This document shows positions 56,438-64,000 of a DNA stretch of 64,000 nt, piece by piece. Below the pieces are notes generated by a model. That model saw only the letters and a list, made by a program, of their open reading frames with translations, searched no databases and was not told where the DNA came from. Position numbers and translations under genes: made by a program. Where the stretch lies: contig NC_012997.1 in NCBI RefSeq assembly GCF_000023025.1, positions 2,601,125 through 2,665,124 on the forward strand, written 5' to 3'. Origin of the DNA: Teredinibacter turnerae T7901. Lineage in GTDB: Bacteria > Pseudomonadota > Gammaproteobacteria > Pseudomonadales > Cellvibrionaceae. The stretch's first letter is position 1. Each line of letters starts with the position of its first letter.

Positions 56438-57212
56438 GGTGCCTGGGGCTGGGCTCAAGAGTAAGCTTGAGCGGCTGCAGCACCAAAAAAGCGAAGCGTA
56501 TATAAAGAACAAACTGGATTAGTCCGGCTTGGTTGCTACGGAGTGAAATCTTGTCGCTATGTTGGAGGGTGCTAACAGAAGTTGGGGATGGTGGTGCCCG
56601 GGGCTGGGCTCAAGCGCAAGCTTGAGCGGCTGCAGCACTAAAAAAGCGAAGCGTATAAAAAGAACAAACTGGATTAGTCCGGCCTGGTTGCTACGCAGCA
56701 AAATTTTGGAGTTATGCTGAAGGTTGCTAACAGAAGTTAAGGATGGTGGTGCCCGGGGCTGGGCTCAAGAGCAAGCTTGAGCGGCTGCAGCACTAAAAAG
56801 CGAAGCGTACAAAAAGAGCAGACCGGATTAGTCCGGCTTTGTTGCTACGGAGTGAAATCTTGTCGCTATGTTGGAAGGTGCTAACAGATGTTGGGGATGG
56901 TGGCGCCCGGGGCTGGGCTCAAGCGCAAGCTTGAGCGGCTGCAGCACTAAAAAAGCGAAGTGTACAAAAAGAGCAGACCGGATTAGTCCGGCTTGGTCGC
57001 TACGAGGTAAGATTTTGGAACTATGTTGAAGGTTGCTAACAAAAGTTGGGGATGGTGGCGCCGGGGCTGGGCTCAAGCGCCAGCTTGAGCGGCTGCAGCA
57101 TTAAAAAAGCGGAGCGTAAAAAAAGAGCAGACCGGATTAGTCCGGCTTGGTTACGACGGAGTACAGACCTATTGGTTTAGCAAGGTGTTAGCTAATGGAA
57201 ATTCATTATGAT
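56438..57212. repeat. Tandem array of five ~155-bp structured units
   Basis: Five direct repeats start at 56438, 56593, 56748, 56902 and 57057 (spacing 155, 155, 154, 156), with a decayed sixth start at 57213. Each unit begins GGTGCCCGGGGCTGGGCTCA-like and contains an inverted repeat GCTCAAGC-(4 bases)-GCTTGAGC and, about 50 bases on, CCGGATTAGTCCGG (5-bp stem, TTAG loop). Spacing is not a multiple of three, so frames through it on the minus strand (56519-56701, 56828-57076) are unlikely to be proteins. It lies between the PKS promoter region and the restriction locus. Confidence 0.88.
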
Positions 57213-57401
57213 GGTGCCGGGGCCGGACTTGAATTAGTGGGTTAAGGCTTTGATTTAGCTGGGTTTGGTGGGTTTCGTTTTTCGCTAGATACCAACACTG
57301 ATACCAGCATTTCAGACGGGTTGGAGCACGAATCTGCCGTTTTGCGACATTGGTCACCATTATACGCCGATAGAAAATAAATGCGTATTGGCTTTGTAAG
57401 A

Positions 57402-57894
57402 CTACCCCATAATCTGATAGTACGCCTTATAAATCATTTCCACATCATCTGCCGCTCTATGGTGTCGGTATTTTCCAGATTCAGCGACTCGTGAAAAATG
57501 CTTGTCGAATTGGTCAGCTTTGTCATTACCAATGAGGTCATAAATGGAGACTAAGTAAAACAGCTTATCTACTTTTACCGTGTAATAAAGCGTATCCACC
57601 CAATCACCATCCCATCGGTGAGCATCACTGTAGAGAACAACATCAGATTCTGTTAAAAAAGTATTTAGTTGCTTTACAACCTCTATAGCAGGCAAACCGT
57701 CCCGCAACAATTCTGCACGAGTAATACCGTGTATGCTCTCAGCAGTATTGCCAACTTGGCTCTGGCTTAACCAACCAAGACTTACACTCACCTCTTAACC
57801 TAACCGCGATTTCGATTGGCTAAGAGTCGAAATACAAGCCGCTGGCTTCTATATCGATGACGCCGATCTCTTTGTAGTACAAACGACTACGCAT
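57402..57894 (-). pseudogene. Broken DEDDh 3'-5' exonuclease gene
   Basis: From ATG 57894 the frame reads MRSRLYYKEIGVIDIEASGL followed by YFDS, a TAG, then PIEIAV... up to KPEPSWQYC. The homologous reading continues in another frame from AESIHGITRAELLRDGLPAI to YYQIMG. Together these carry the exonuclease motifs DIEAS (Exo I, Asp-Glu), VVLYSDAHRWDGDW (Exo II Asp) and HHRAADDV (H-x4-D, Exo III). So an RNase T/PolIII-epsilon-like exonuclease gene carries one nonsense codon (57849 region) and one frameshift (57735-57745 region). A GTG at 57791 could still give a 129-residue C-terminal piece lacking Exo I. The ATG overlaps the upstream gene's stop by eight bases. Confidence 0.75.
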
Positions 57895-58993
57895 GAATAC
57901 CCGGAAAGAAAATTGCGGGTGTTTGTTTGTCTTTCACTAGCGCAGCCATAACTTTTGCAAACTCTTTTGGATTGCGCTCTAACAGCGATAAACGATCAAC
58001 ATACTCACTCAGCATATTTTCAACCAGAAAATACACCATATTTGCGCCATTAAGCTTGAACCGAAGAATATTCCATAGTCTCGGGCTGGAGTTCTTTAAG
58101 CGCCGACTTGCTTGCGCGGCCTTATCCAAGTGGCCCTGTGTTCCCAGTAATGTTAGCAACGTGCCGCCCAAACCGCCTTTTAAGGGTTTTACCGCTTTGC
58201 GAATCTTCACTAAATCTCTTTTTATGCCTGGTACTTCTGCACTTTGTGCGATTAGCTTTTTGGTGACCATCGAGGCAATGGCATAACTCATAGCAACTGC
58301 CAGCTTTTTACCCAACTGTTTTCCTAAAAAACGTTGAGTCGGGTCATTAAGCAGCTTTACCGCCTGAGCAAGATCTTCCTGGGAAGTATTCTCTATAATT
58401 CCTATTGAGAGCGCTTTAATAAGCCAAAGCGTATCTATTTTTTCTGGAAACTTTAAAGCCCCTTGCTTTAAGCTATCTTCCAGCAGCCACTCAGGGAGCA
58501 CACTTACATATTCGGACACAACCGCCATCGCAATCTGAGATATTGGGTTATCCAATATGTTAATTTCAAAGGTTATTAATTTCTCTAAAGCTGTTTTGGC
58601 AAAGGAATAAGCTGCATAATTTTCATCACCGACTTTGGCGAAATTGTCTGCGCCTGTTGCATGTAGGCCTTCTGCTGTACGCTGAACACCGCCAGCCAAT
58701 CGATCAACTTGGCCGAAAGTTTGGTGCTGCACACCGTCTACTAGTCCTGCCAGTGCGGGAGAAATATTATCCAGTGGCAGCAACAGCTCGCTTTTAGTGG
58801 AGGGCCGCCTCAAGCTACGATAACTTGGCCCGTGGCAGCCAAAGTTGCACTCCTGCCAAGCCTTTTCCAGCGCAGCACCTCTAAGAAAAAAATTGATATT
58901 GGAAACCCCTAGAGATTTAACCCCTTTCAAATAGCGCTTTACACCCAGCTCGCTAATTAAAGCGCCATCGTAGCCTGAATCTTGATTGTTCAT
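57887..58993 (-). CDS. Hypothetical protein of the hsd-linked operon (368 residues)
   Basis: I do not recognise a family. The protein begins NNQDSGYDGALISELGVKRY, has a short Cys/His patch (CNFGCHG, ~49-55), a glycine-rich stretch (VDRLAGGVQRTAEGL), a hydrophobic region at ~225-250 (LGKKLAVAMSYAIASMVTKK) and a basic segment followed by GGLGGTLLTLLGTQG (~275-290), suggesting membrane contact. Its ATG overlaps the lipoprotein stop (ATGA), so the two are coupled. Together with the lipoprotein and the broken exonuclease it forms an unexplained group downstream of hsdM. Delivery of or protection from a toxin are possible roles, but there is no direct evidence. Confidence 0.7.
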   Translation of the reverse strand: MNNQDSGYDGALISELGVKRYLKGVKSLGVSNINFFLRGAALEKAWQECNFGCHGPSYRSLRRPSTKSELLLPLDNISPALAGLVDGVQHQTFGQVDRLAGGVQRTAEGLHATGADNFAKVGDENYAAYSFAKTALEKLITFEINILDNPISQIAMAVVSEYVSVLPEWLLEDSLKQGALKFPEKIDTLWLIKALSIGIIENTSQEDLAQAVKLLNDPTQRFLGKQLGKKLAVAMSYAIASMVTKKLIAQSAEVPGIKRDLVKIRKAVKPLKGGLGGTLLTLLGTQGHLDKAAQASRRLKNSSPRLWNILRFKLNGANMVYFLVENMLSEYVDRLSLLERNPKEFAKVMAALVKDKQTPAIFFPGIHA

Positions 58994-59589
58994 TGGTTTA
59001 CTCCCTGTGAATTAAATGACATTCCCTGCATAAATGGGACAAGGTTATTTTTTTGCGTTTCTATATCCTCATCGAATAGATGAAACTGCACCAATACCGG
59101 GTAAGGCTTTGCCTGTAGGCGTAGAATGGTGGCTTCGTTCTTTGTTTCACTCAGCCCGGTACTTATCCAGCTAAGTCTTAGGCCCTTATAGTCTCCCAGC
59201 TCTATTGTTTCTCTTTTAAAGCTTTTCACATCTTTACCATTTGGCAATCGAAGCTGTTTCTCCAGCTCATTCGCCAAATCAGAATACGTGCGGCGTTCAC
59301 TTTTATAGAAGAACACTGTAATGCGAGAGGCCTCTGGCGTTTCAAATGCAACCGTACGGTCTGCGATAATACCCGGTTCATCGTGTAGTAAAGCCCAATC
59401 AGCCGGGTGCGCTACTTCTAAGCCTTTGTTTGTATAAGTATCAACACTAACCGAATAAATCTCAGGGCCGCCGTCAACTTTGGGTGATGTCTGCTTTCCA
59501 CATGACATAAGGCATGTAAAAAAAAGCAAACAAACCGCAAAAAACAGCCGGTAATTCATAGTTCCCCTCGCCTTATCACCATCATTCAT
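58990..59589 (-). CDS. Predicted lipoprotein (199 residues)
   Basis: A signal sequence YRLFFAVCLLFFTCLMSCGK has a lipobox-type cleavage site (L-M-S-C), so the mature protein starts at Cys and is lipid-anchored. The mature part resembles PsbP/DUF1795-like folds in layout (GLEVAHPADWALLHDEPG, RITVFFYKSERRTYSDLANE, GDYKGLRLSWISTG), but the family call is weak. The frame can start at ATG 59589, which overlaps the upstream stop, or at ATG 59559 (MNYRLFF), which gives a more usual n-region. It is coupled to the 368-residue gene downstream. Confidence 0.75.
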   Translation of the reverse strand: MNDGDKARGTMNYRLFFAVCLLFFTCLMSCGKQTSPKVDGGPEIYSVSVDTYTNKGLEVAHPADWALLHDEPGIIADRTVAFETPEASRITVFFYKSERRTYSDLANELEKQLRLPNGKDVKSFKRETIELGDYKGLRLSWISTGLSETKNEATILRLQAKPYPVLVQFHLFDEDIETQKNNLVPFMQGMSFNSQGVNQ

Positions 59590-59905
59590 GATCGTATTTA
59601 AACCTCCGTATTATCTTCATACGCTGTTCATCTGATAGCAAACAAGCAAATGGACTGCTTTTGCGATAAAAATCCATTTCTTCTCCTTGTTTGCAAATTA
59701 AATCTGCAATCTCTGCTGCACTTAAATCCTTGATTAATTCTTGCCACTTTTCAGCCCAGCCTTCGGCCTGGGTTCCAGACATGGTTCTCCAGTGACTTAA
59801 AACATCGTTCACCTCAACAAGCCGGTCGGGTGAAGCACGCAGAATCTCTGCCGCTTTTTGGTGGAAGGCGTAGGTACGCTTGTCTGGAATGTGGTTTACG
59901 CTCAT
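59582..59905 (-). CDS. Hypothetical small protein following hsdM (107 residues)
   Basis: A soluble helical protein (YAFHQKAAEILRASPDRLVE, WRTMSGTQAEGWAEKWQELI, CLLSDEQRMKIIRRFKYDHE). It starts 19 bases after hsdM and overlaps the lipoprotein start, so it is in the same transcript. Small genes of this type are found next to type I restriction genes and other loci without a known role. No motif suggests an activity. Confidence 0.7.
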   Translation of the reverse strand: MSVNHIPDKRTYAFHQKAAEILRASPDRLVEVNDVLSHWRTMSGTQAEGWAEKWQELIKDLSAAEIADLICKQGEEMDFYRKSSPFACLLSDEQRMKIIRRFKYDHE

Positions 59906-59924
59906 AGGGTAGAAACGCCTGTCT

Positions 59925-61532
59925 TTAAGGCAGAACGGGTAACCCCAGTTCCTTTAAAAACTTGTTGTGCTTTTTGGTGGCCAACTTAATCTCACCCTCA
60001 AGATCAACGAGACTATTATGCACCTTTGCTAAATCAATTTTCTCCTCAGGTTTAGCTGTGCTTACATAACGAGAAATATTCAGGTTGTAATCGTTCTTTT
60101 TAATCTCATCCATCGGCACTCGACGGGCATATCGTTCTTCTTCTTTGCGGAACTGATAGCAATCGATGATTTTAGCGATGTGTTCATCTTCCAGATAGTT
60201 CTGGCGTTTGCCTTTCTCGAAATGTTCTGCGGCGTTAATAAACAGTACGTCATCAGACTTCTTGCAACGTTTGAGCACCAGAATACAAACGGGTATGCCT
60301 GTCGAAAAGAACAGATTAGCAGGTAGGCCAATGACGGTATCGATATGACCATCCTTTAACAGCTTGGTACGAATACGTTCTTCTGCACCGCCACGGAACA
60401 ACACACCGTGCGGTAGAATAATCGCCATAACCCCATCATCACTTAGGAAATGGAATCCGTGCAGTAAGAAGGCAAAATCAGCCGCTGATTTGGGAGCAAG
60501 ACCGTAGTTCTTGAAGCGGAAATCCTCACCTAACGCCTCTGTTGGCGACCAGCGCAAACTGAAAGGCGGATTGGCGACGACGGCGTCGAACTGCATCTTT
60601 TTAGCAGGGTTCATCTCGTTGAGAATGTCCCAATCATTCTCTAAGGTATCACCGTGGTGAATTTCAAATTCAGTATCCTTTACCCCATGCAACAGCATGT
60701 TCATGCGGGCAAGGTTATAGGTGGTGATATTTTTTTCTTGCCCGTAGATCTTGCCAATTCCATGAGGGCCAAGCTGCTTGCGCACATTCAACAGCAATGA
60801 ACCTGAGCCACAGGCAAAATCCAGTACCTGTTTGATCTTTTTCTTCTTACCCGTTGCAGGTTCCTGGCTATCGAGTGTGACAATCTCAGACAGAATCTGG
60901 GAGATCGGCTGAGGCGTGTAGAACTCTCCCGCCTTTTTGCCCGAGCCTGCGGCGAACTGGCCGATCAAGTATTCGTAAGCATCACCCAAAATGTCGGTGT
61001 CGGTGCTGAATTGAGAAATACCTTCTGCGATCTTTTGAATAATGGCGCAAAGCTTGGCATTGCGATCAGCAGGCTTTTTGCCGAGCTTTTCAGAGTGCAG
61101 ATTAATTTCCGAGAACAAACCCTGAAACGTGCTGTTAAAGGACTTCTCTTCAATATACTTAAAGCCCTTCCATAAGGTGTCCAGCAGATCAGTATGTTGA
61201 GTACGTGCCATTTCGGCCACACTACTCCACAGAAACGCTGGCTCAATTACATAATGAGTTTTAAGCCGCATCTGCTTTTCAAAGTCGGCAATATCAGCTG
61301 GGTTGTTCTGATACCAGATTGCTAGAGGTGCGCGACGGTCATCTTTCTCTGGTTTCGGGTAGTCCCGCCCCAATTCCTTTTTGGCTGCCTGCTCGTAGTT
61401 ATCAGAAAGATAACGCAGGAATAGAAAAGACAGCATGTAATCGCGAAAGTCATCGGCGTTCATCGCGCCGCGTAATTGGTCAGCGATATCCCAAAGGGTT
61501 TTACCAAGCTGATTGAGTTGTTCTTTGGTCAT
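59925..61532 (-). CDS. hsdM: Type I restriction-modification system methyltransferase subunit
   Basis: 535 residues. The N-terminal helical domain (LNQLGKTLWDIADQLRGAMN, FRDYMLSFLFLRYLSDNYEQ) is followed by the adenine-N6 methyltransferase core: the SAM motif VLDFACGSGSLLLNV (~239), the catalytic NPPF motif FDAVVANPPFSLRW (~320), and HGFHFLSDDGVMAIILPHGV. It methylates adenine in the recognition site together with HsdS. It follows the PrrC-like gene by 14 bases. The restriction subunit HsdR is not in the window and must lie to the right or elsewhere. Confidence 0.96.
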   Translation of the reverse strand: MTKEQLNQLGKTLWDIADQLRGAMNADDFRDYMLSFLFLRYLSDNYEQAAKKELGRDYPKPEKDDRRAPLAIWYQNNPADIADFEKQMRLKTHYVIEPAFLWSSVAEMARTQHTDLLDTLWKGFKYIEEKSFNSTFQGLFSEINLHSEKLGKKPADRNAKLCAIIQKIAEGISQFSTDTDILGDAYEYLIGQFAAGSGKKAGEFYTPQPISQILSEIVTLDSQEPATGKKKKIKQVLDFACGSGSLLLNVRKQLGPHGIGKIYGQEKNITTYNLARMNMLLHGVKDTEFEIHHGDTLENDWDILNEMNPAKKMQFDAVVANPPFSLRWSPTEALGEDFRFKNYGLAPKSAADFAFLLHGFHFLSDDGVMAIILPHGVLFRGGAEERIRTKLLKDGHIDTVIGLPANLFFSTGIPVCILVLKRCKKSDDVLFINAAEHFEKGKRQNYLEDEHIAKIIDCYQFRKEEERYARRVPMDEIKKNDYNLNISRYVSTAKPEEKIDLAKVHNSLVDLEGEIKLATKKHNKFLKELGLPVLP

Positions 61533-61546
61533 GTTAATTATCTACT

Positions 61547-62680
61547 TTAGGCATGGATACTGGGCAAATCGAAGGTGTATCGCTCCAGAAACCCATTCAG
61601 AATGCTGTTGAAAAGTTGTTTGTTGTCTTCGGTAAGCTCTTTAGGTTCAAACAATGAATAATCCCCATGGCTTAACAGGTTTAAGGCGCGGGAGAAAAGC
61701 ACCTCATCCTCAATACCGTGAATACAGCCTGAAAAATCCTTAAAACCGAAGAATGCGGAAGTTTTTTCTAACACCCCGCGTAACACATTAAAGTGGTTTG
61801 CATACAGCCTACCGGCATCAGCGGCTTTCTTTAGTTCGCTGAGCATGGCCACATGATGAAAAAACGGCGTGTCTGTCGTGGATTGAAGGCTATAGCCATC
61901 ACCATTACGGCTGTAGATAAAATAGGATTTATGCGACTGCTTCTTTAACTCATTACACATGACGTTAAAAAACAAGCTGTGGTGCGACGATATAACCGTT
62001 TTCACCTTGCCAATTGAACGCCTTAATAGCTTCGCTAGGTCAGAGCCTACGGCAATGGCATTGTTGTCATCCAATGATGAAATAGGGTCGTCTATATAAA
62101 AATACTTCACCCAACTGTAGGCTTCTGACCCATCTATAACCAGTTCACAAATCGCCAGAAACACACACCAGATAAATATATTTTCCTCACCGCGCGAAAT
62201 CTTTATGTTGTCTTGCACGATCGTCTCTGGCTCTTCGGAATCTGGACGAAAGCGCGGGTTCTTTACCAACTTGCTGAAAGTGACATTCCAGTTGTTATAA
62301 TCAATCTTAAAATCGAAATTACTATAGCGCTTCAGGTAGTCAAAAATCTTTTCTTCAAGGGATAGCTCTTTGAAGCCTTCAAAAAACTTGGAGTCTGAAT
62401 TGATCTGCAACACCCTGTTCGCATCGCCCACAAGGTCGTTATCCCAATGAAACAAATCTTCGGTAAACGCATTGAAATAAAGAGTATCTCTGTCTTGCCC
62501 TCGCTTACGTTTTCCTGCTTCCTTAAACTCCATCGATAAGCGAGTCTTTCCTGTGCCGTTATAGGCATACAGCTGCACGAAATCGACGCCACCATTATCA
62601 TTTTGACGCAAATCGTCTCTTATTCGCGTAGCGACATTTCGAAGAGTTTTGTAATTGTATACTTTTGGCTTATCACTCAT
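61547..62680 (-). CDS. PrrC/RloC-like ATPase, candidate anticodon nuclease
   Basis: 377 residues. An N-terminal ABC-type ATPase has Walker A YAYNGTGKTRLSMEF (~43), a signature loop KISRGEENIFIWCVFLAI (~162), Walker B and D-loop YFYIDDPISSLDDNNAIAV (~200) and an H-loop VISSHHSLFFN (~230). In the C-terminal part R-x3-E in NVLRGVLEKTSAF (Arg ~300, Glu ~304) and His in LLSHGDYS (~337, 33 residues after the Glu) match the spacing of the Arg320-Glu324-His356 triad of PrrC. PrrC is a tRNA-Lys anticodon nuclease kept silent by a type I restriction complex and released when phage disable it. The gene lies between hsdS (one-base overlap) and hsdM. The ATPase call is firm; the nuclease call is inference from motif and context. 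Confidence 0.83.
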   Translation of the reverse strand: MSDKPKVYNYKTLRNVATRIRDDLRQNDNGGVDFVQLYAYNGTGKTRLSMEFKEAGKRKRGQDRDTLYFNAFTEDLFHWDNDLVGDANRVLQINSDSKFFEGFKELSLEEKIFDYLKRYSNFDFKIDYNNWNVTFSKLVKNPRFRPDSEEPETIVQDNIKISRGEENIFIWCVFLAICELVIDGSEAYSWVKYFYIDDPISSLDDNNAIAVGSDLAKLLRRSIGKVKTVISSHHSLFFNVMCNELKKQSHKSYFIYSRNGDGYSLQSTTDTPFFHHVAMLSELKKAADAGRLYANHFNVLRGVLEKTSAFFGFKDFSGCIHGIEDEVLFSRALNLLSHGDYSLFEPKELTEDNKQLFNSILNGFLERYTFDLPSIHA

Positions 62681-63948
62681 TAAACAACATCATCCATGAC
62701 AGGGAAGAGCTTTTGCACTAGGCCATTTTTATGGGCAATGAGACTAGAAATCTTCTCGCTTTGCTCAGAAATCATTTCTTCGACAGAGAAAATACAGTCT
62801 ACGATTTTGCGTTGCTCACCGATTTCAGGAAAGGAAATAGGAAACTTAGATACATCAGAACCCGTTATATTAGGGTCTTTCCGACTACTGCTAGCTATTT
62901 TTCGCCATAATCCAACTTTAGCGTTTAACCACACGAGCACATATTCTGGAGCAACCTGCTTGCGATCAACATTCAATACAGAGAGTGCTTGATTAGTAGC
63001 TGCAGGGACCTTCAGCATTCCAGTGCGGCCGATTTGTTTGAAGCCCCCATACATTGCGACCAATACTGAGCCAATGGCGTTGATTTTAACCTTTGCCTTA
63101 GACGTTACGCACTCTTCGGTAACAGTAATGAATGAGTTATTTAAATCTGTTGTCTTTACCCAAGGTATGTCACCACCTTCATAAAATTCTGGATTGGATC
63201 TCGAAGGGGTAGACCCTGATCTTATAGTAGCGACGTCGCTTAACGCACATTTTTCCCACTCCCCAGCCTTTCGAAACTCAGGAAATCGCATCTTAGGTAC
63301 TTTTTTACCTTCGATGGGAAAGAGTTGTTGCATCAGGCCTTTTTTATGGGCTTTGAGGGCATCGAGTTTTTGGGTGTGCAGCGTGATCAGCTCATCAATG
63401 GAGGTAAGGCAATCGGCGATTTTTTGTTGCTCTTCAATCGTTGGAACCAGTATATCTACATCTTTAAAGAATTCTTTAACACTTACATTTAGCAATCCAT
63501 GGGCTCTGCCACCCTCTTGAGCAATACTCTCAATTTGTTGGTTTAGCATCCCTGCTTCAAAATATTGCTCATAAAACTCATTACAGAAGCCTCTGTTGGC
63601 CCGAAAGCATATGTAAAGAGTTGATACGACGCCTTTCTCATATAGTTTTAAAGGTTTTATTGCTCCCATTGGATAACCTTGGGAGTAACTTTTGTTATAA
63701 GCGAAATCGCCTTTGTGCATAAGGTAGTAGCCAGCTAAATCTTTAGCTGCCACTTTCTTATTGAAGTAATCCAACTGACTGACCAAACCCTGTTGCGCTG
63801 ATATGGTCAGCGCGTTTTGATTGTTTTCTGTGTTTTTATTGGTAACTCTTTTAAAACCATCTCCAATTGGCTTGCGTTCCCAACCACCTTCATTTTCAAA
63901 TTCAGGAAACCGAAACTCTGGAACCAAACTTTTATTTTGCTTACTCAT
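62680..63948 (-). CDS. hsdS: Type I restriction-modification specificity subunit
   Basis: About 422 residues with two target-recognition domains. TRD1 (~10-150) begins PEFRFPEFENEGGWERKPIG; the first conserved region is PTIEEQQKIADCLTSIDELI with LKAHKKGLMQQLFP (~170-215). TRD2 (~225-370) begins PKMRFPEFRKAGEWEKCALS and contains SGSTPSRSNPEFYEGGDIPW; the second conserved region is PEIGEQRKIVDCIFSVEEMI with LIAHKNGLVQKLFP. This is the standard HsdS architecture reading a bipartite site. ATG 63948 overlaps the stop of the gene upstream; an ATG at 63954 is also in frame. It overlaps the PrrC-like start by one base. Confidence 0.95.
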   Translation of the reverse strand: MSKQNKSLVPEFRFPEFENEGGWERKPIGDGFKRVTNKNTENNQNALTISAQQGLVSQLDYFNKKVAAKDLAGYYLMHKGDFAYNKSYSQGYPMGAIKPLKLYEKGVVSTLYICFRANRGFCNEFYEQYFEAGMLNQQIESIAQEGGRAHGLLNVSVKEFFKDVDILVPTIEEQQKIADCLTSIDELITLHTQKLDALKAHKKGLMQQLFPIEGKKVPKMRFPEFRKAGEWEKCALSDVATIRSGSTPSRSNPEFYEGGDIPWVKTTDLNNSFITVTEECVTSKAKVKINAIGSVLVAMYGGFKQIGRTGMLKVPAATNQALSVLNVDRKQVAPEYVLVWLNAKVGLWRKIASSSRKDPNITGSDVSKFPISFPEIGEQRKIVDCIFSVEEMISEQSEKISSLIAHKNGLVQKLFPVMDDVV

Positions 63949-64000
63949 ACGCATCCAATCCCGAAATCTCTCGCCCCTCGGCCTGTTTTTGCAGGTAAGG
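63941..64000 (-). CDS. C-terminal end of an upstream gene (partial)
   Basis: The last 19 codons of a minus-strand gene enter from the right edge (YLQKQAEGREISGLDAYE then TAA). The stop overlaps the hsdS start (TATGAGTAA), so it belongs to the same operon. Too little is visible to name it; it need not be hsdR. Confidence 0.6.
   Translation of the reverse strand, partial: PYLQKQAEGREISGLDAYE

Noticed and set aside
56519-57076. Repetitive open frames on the minus strand through the 155-bp array
   Set aside because: The repeat length is not a multiple of three, frames start and stop irregularly, and the similarity between them follows only from the DNA repeat.
56438-57212. CRISPR array
   Set aside because: Units of 155 bp repeat along their whole length without unique spacers, and there are no cas genes.

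Overview
This window comes from a Gram-negative gammaproteobacterium. It has a TonB-dependent receptor, an arginine succinyltransferase (ast) operon, outer-membrane-type lipoprotein signals and an NhaC-type antiporter. The gene mix would fit a marine Cellvibrionales/Teredinibacter-like bacterium, but that placement is inference and no marker gene here proves it.

Region 1 (1-8.7 kb): a sulfotransferase cut by the left edge, a DUF4440-like protein, an NhaC antiporter, a TonB-dependent receptor with a clear terminator, an Lrp/AsnC regulator and a divergent TPR-sulfotransferase. Region 2 (8.7-15.3 kb): a class III aminotransferase divergent from a tightly coupled M20 hydrolase-astA-astD-astB operon for arginine catabolism; the usual astC and astE are absent, and the aminotransferase and M20 enzyme probably do those steps. 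Region 3 (15.3-17.2 kb): a Phd/YefM-RelE/ParE toxin-antitoxin pair among gene-poor DNA, a palindrome and a gene remnant.

Region 4 (17.2-54.6 kb, all on the minus strand) is the centrepiece: a modular type I polyketide cluster. Transcription order is a loading protein (fatty acyl-AMP ligase, acyl-CoA-dehydrogenase domain, ACP); five one-module PKS proteins (KS-AT-DH-KR-ACP, KS-AT-DH-KR-ACP, KS-AT-KR-ACP, KS-AT-DH-KR-ACP, KS-AT-ACP); a tetronate cassette (KASIII-like, FkbH-like, stand-alone ACP, E2-type acyltransferase, alpha/beta hydrolase) interrupted by an FAD monooxygenase; then a type II thioesterase, an SRPBCC protein and a small membrane protein. All five ATs carry the HAFH malonyl signature. 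The last module has no KR and no thioesterase, so it should present a beta-ketoacyl-ACP, the substrate for condensation with glyceryl-ACP to give a 3-acyltetronate. The acyltransferase/hydrolase pair resembles the acetylation/elimination pair (agglomerin, abyssomicin, tetronomycin pathways) that makes an exocyclic methylene. If the proteins act colinearly, the chain carries a conjugated triene, one hydroxyl and an enone next to the tetronate. A diene plus an exocyclic methylene is the precursor set for spirotetronates, so this may be an undescribed Gram-negative tetronate or spirotetronate pathway with a lipid-derived starter.

Region 5 (54.6-57.4 kb) has no convincing gene: an AT-rich stretch, then five tandem ~155-bp units each holding two predicted hairpins. 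Region 6 (57.4-64 kb, minus strand) is a type I restriction-modification locus. A PrrC/RloC-like ATPase-anticodon-nuclease candidate lies between hsdS and hsdM, and three overlapping genes of unknown role plus a broken DEDDh exonuclease gene lie downstream of hsdM. hsdR is not in the window.
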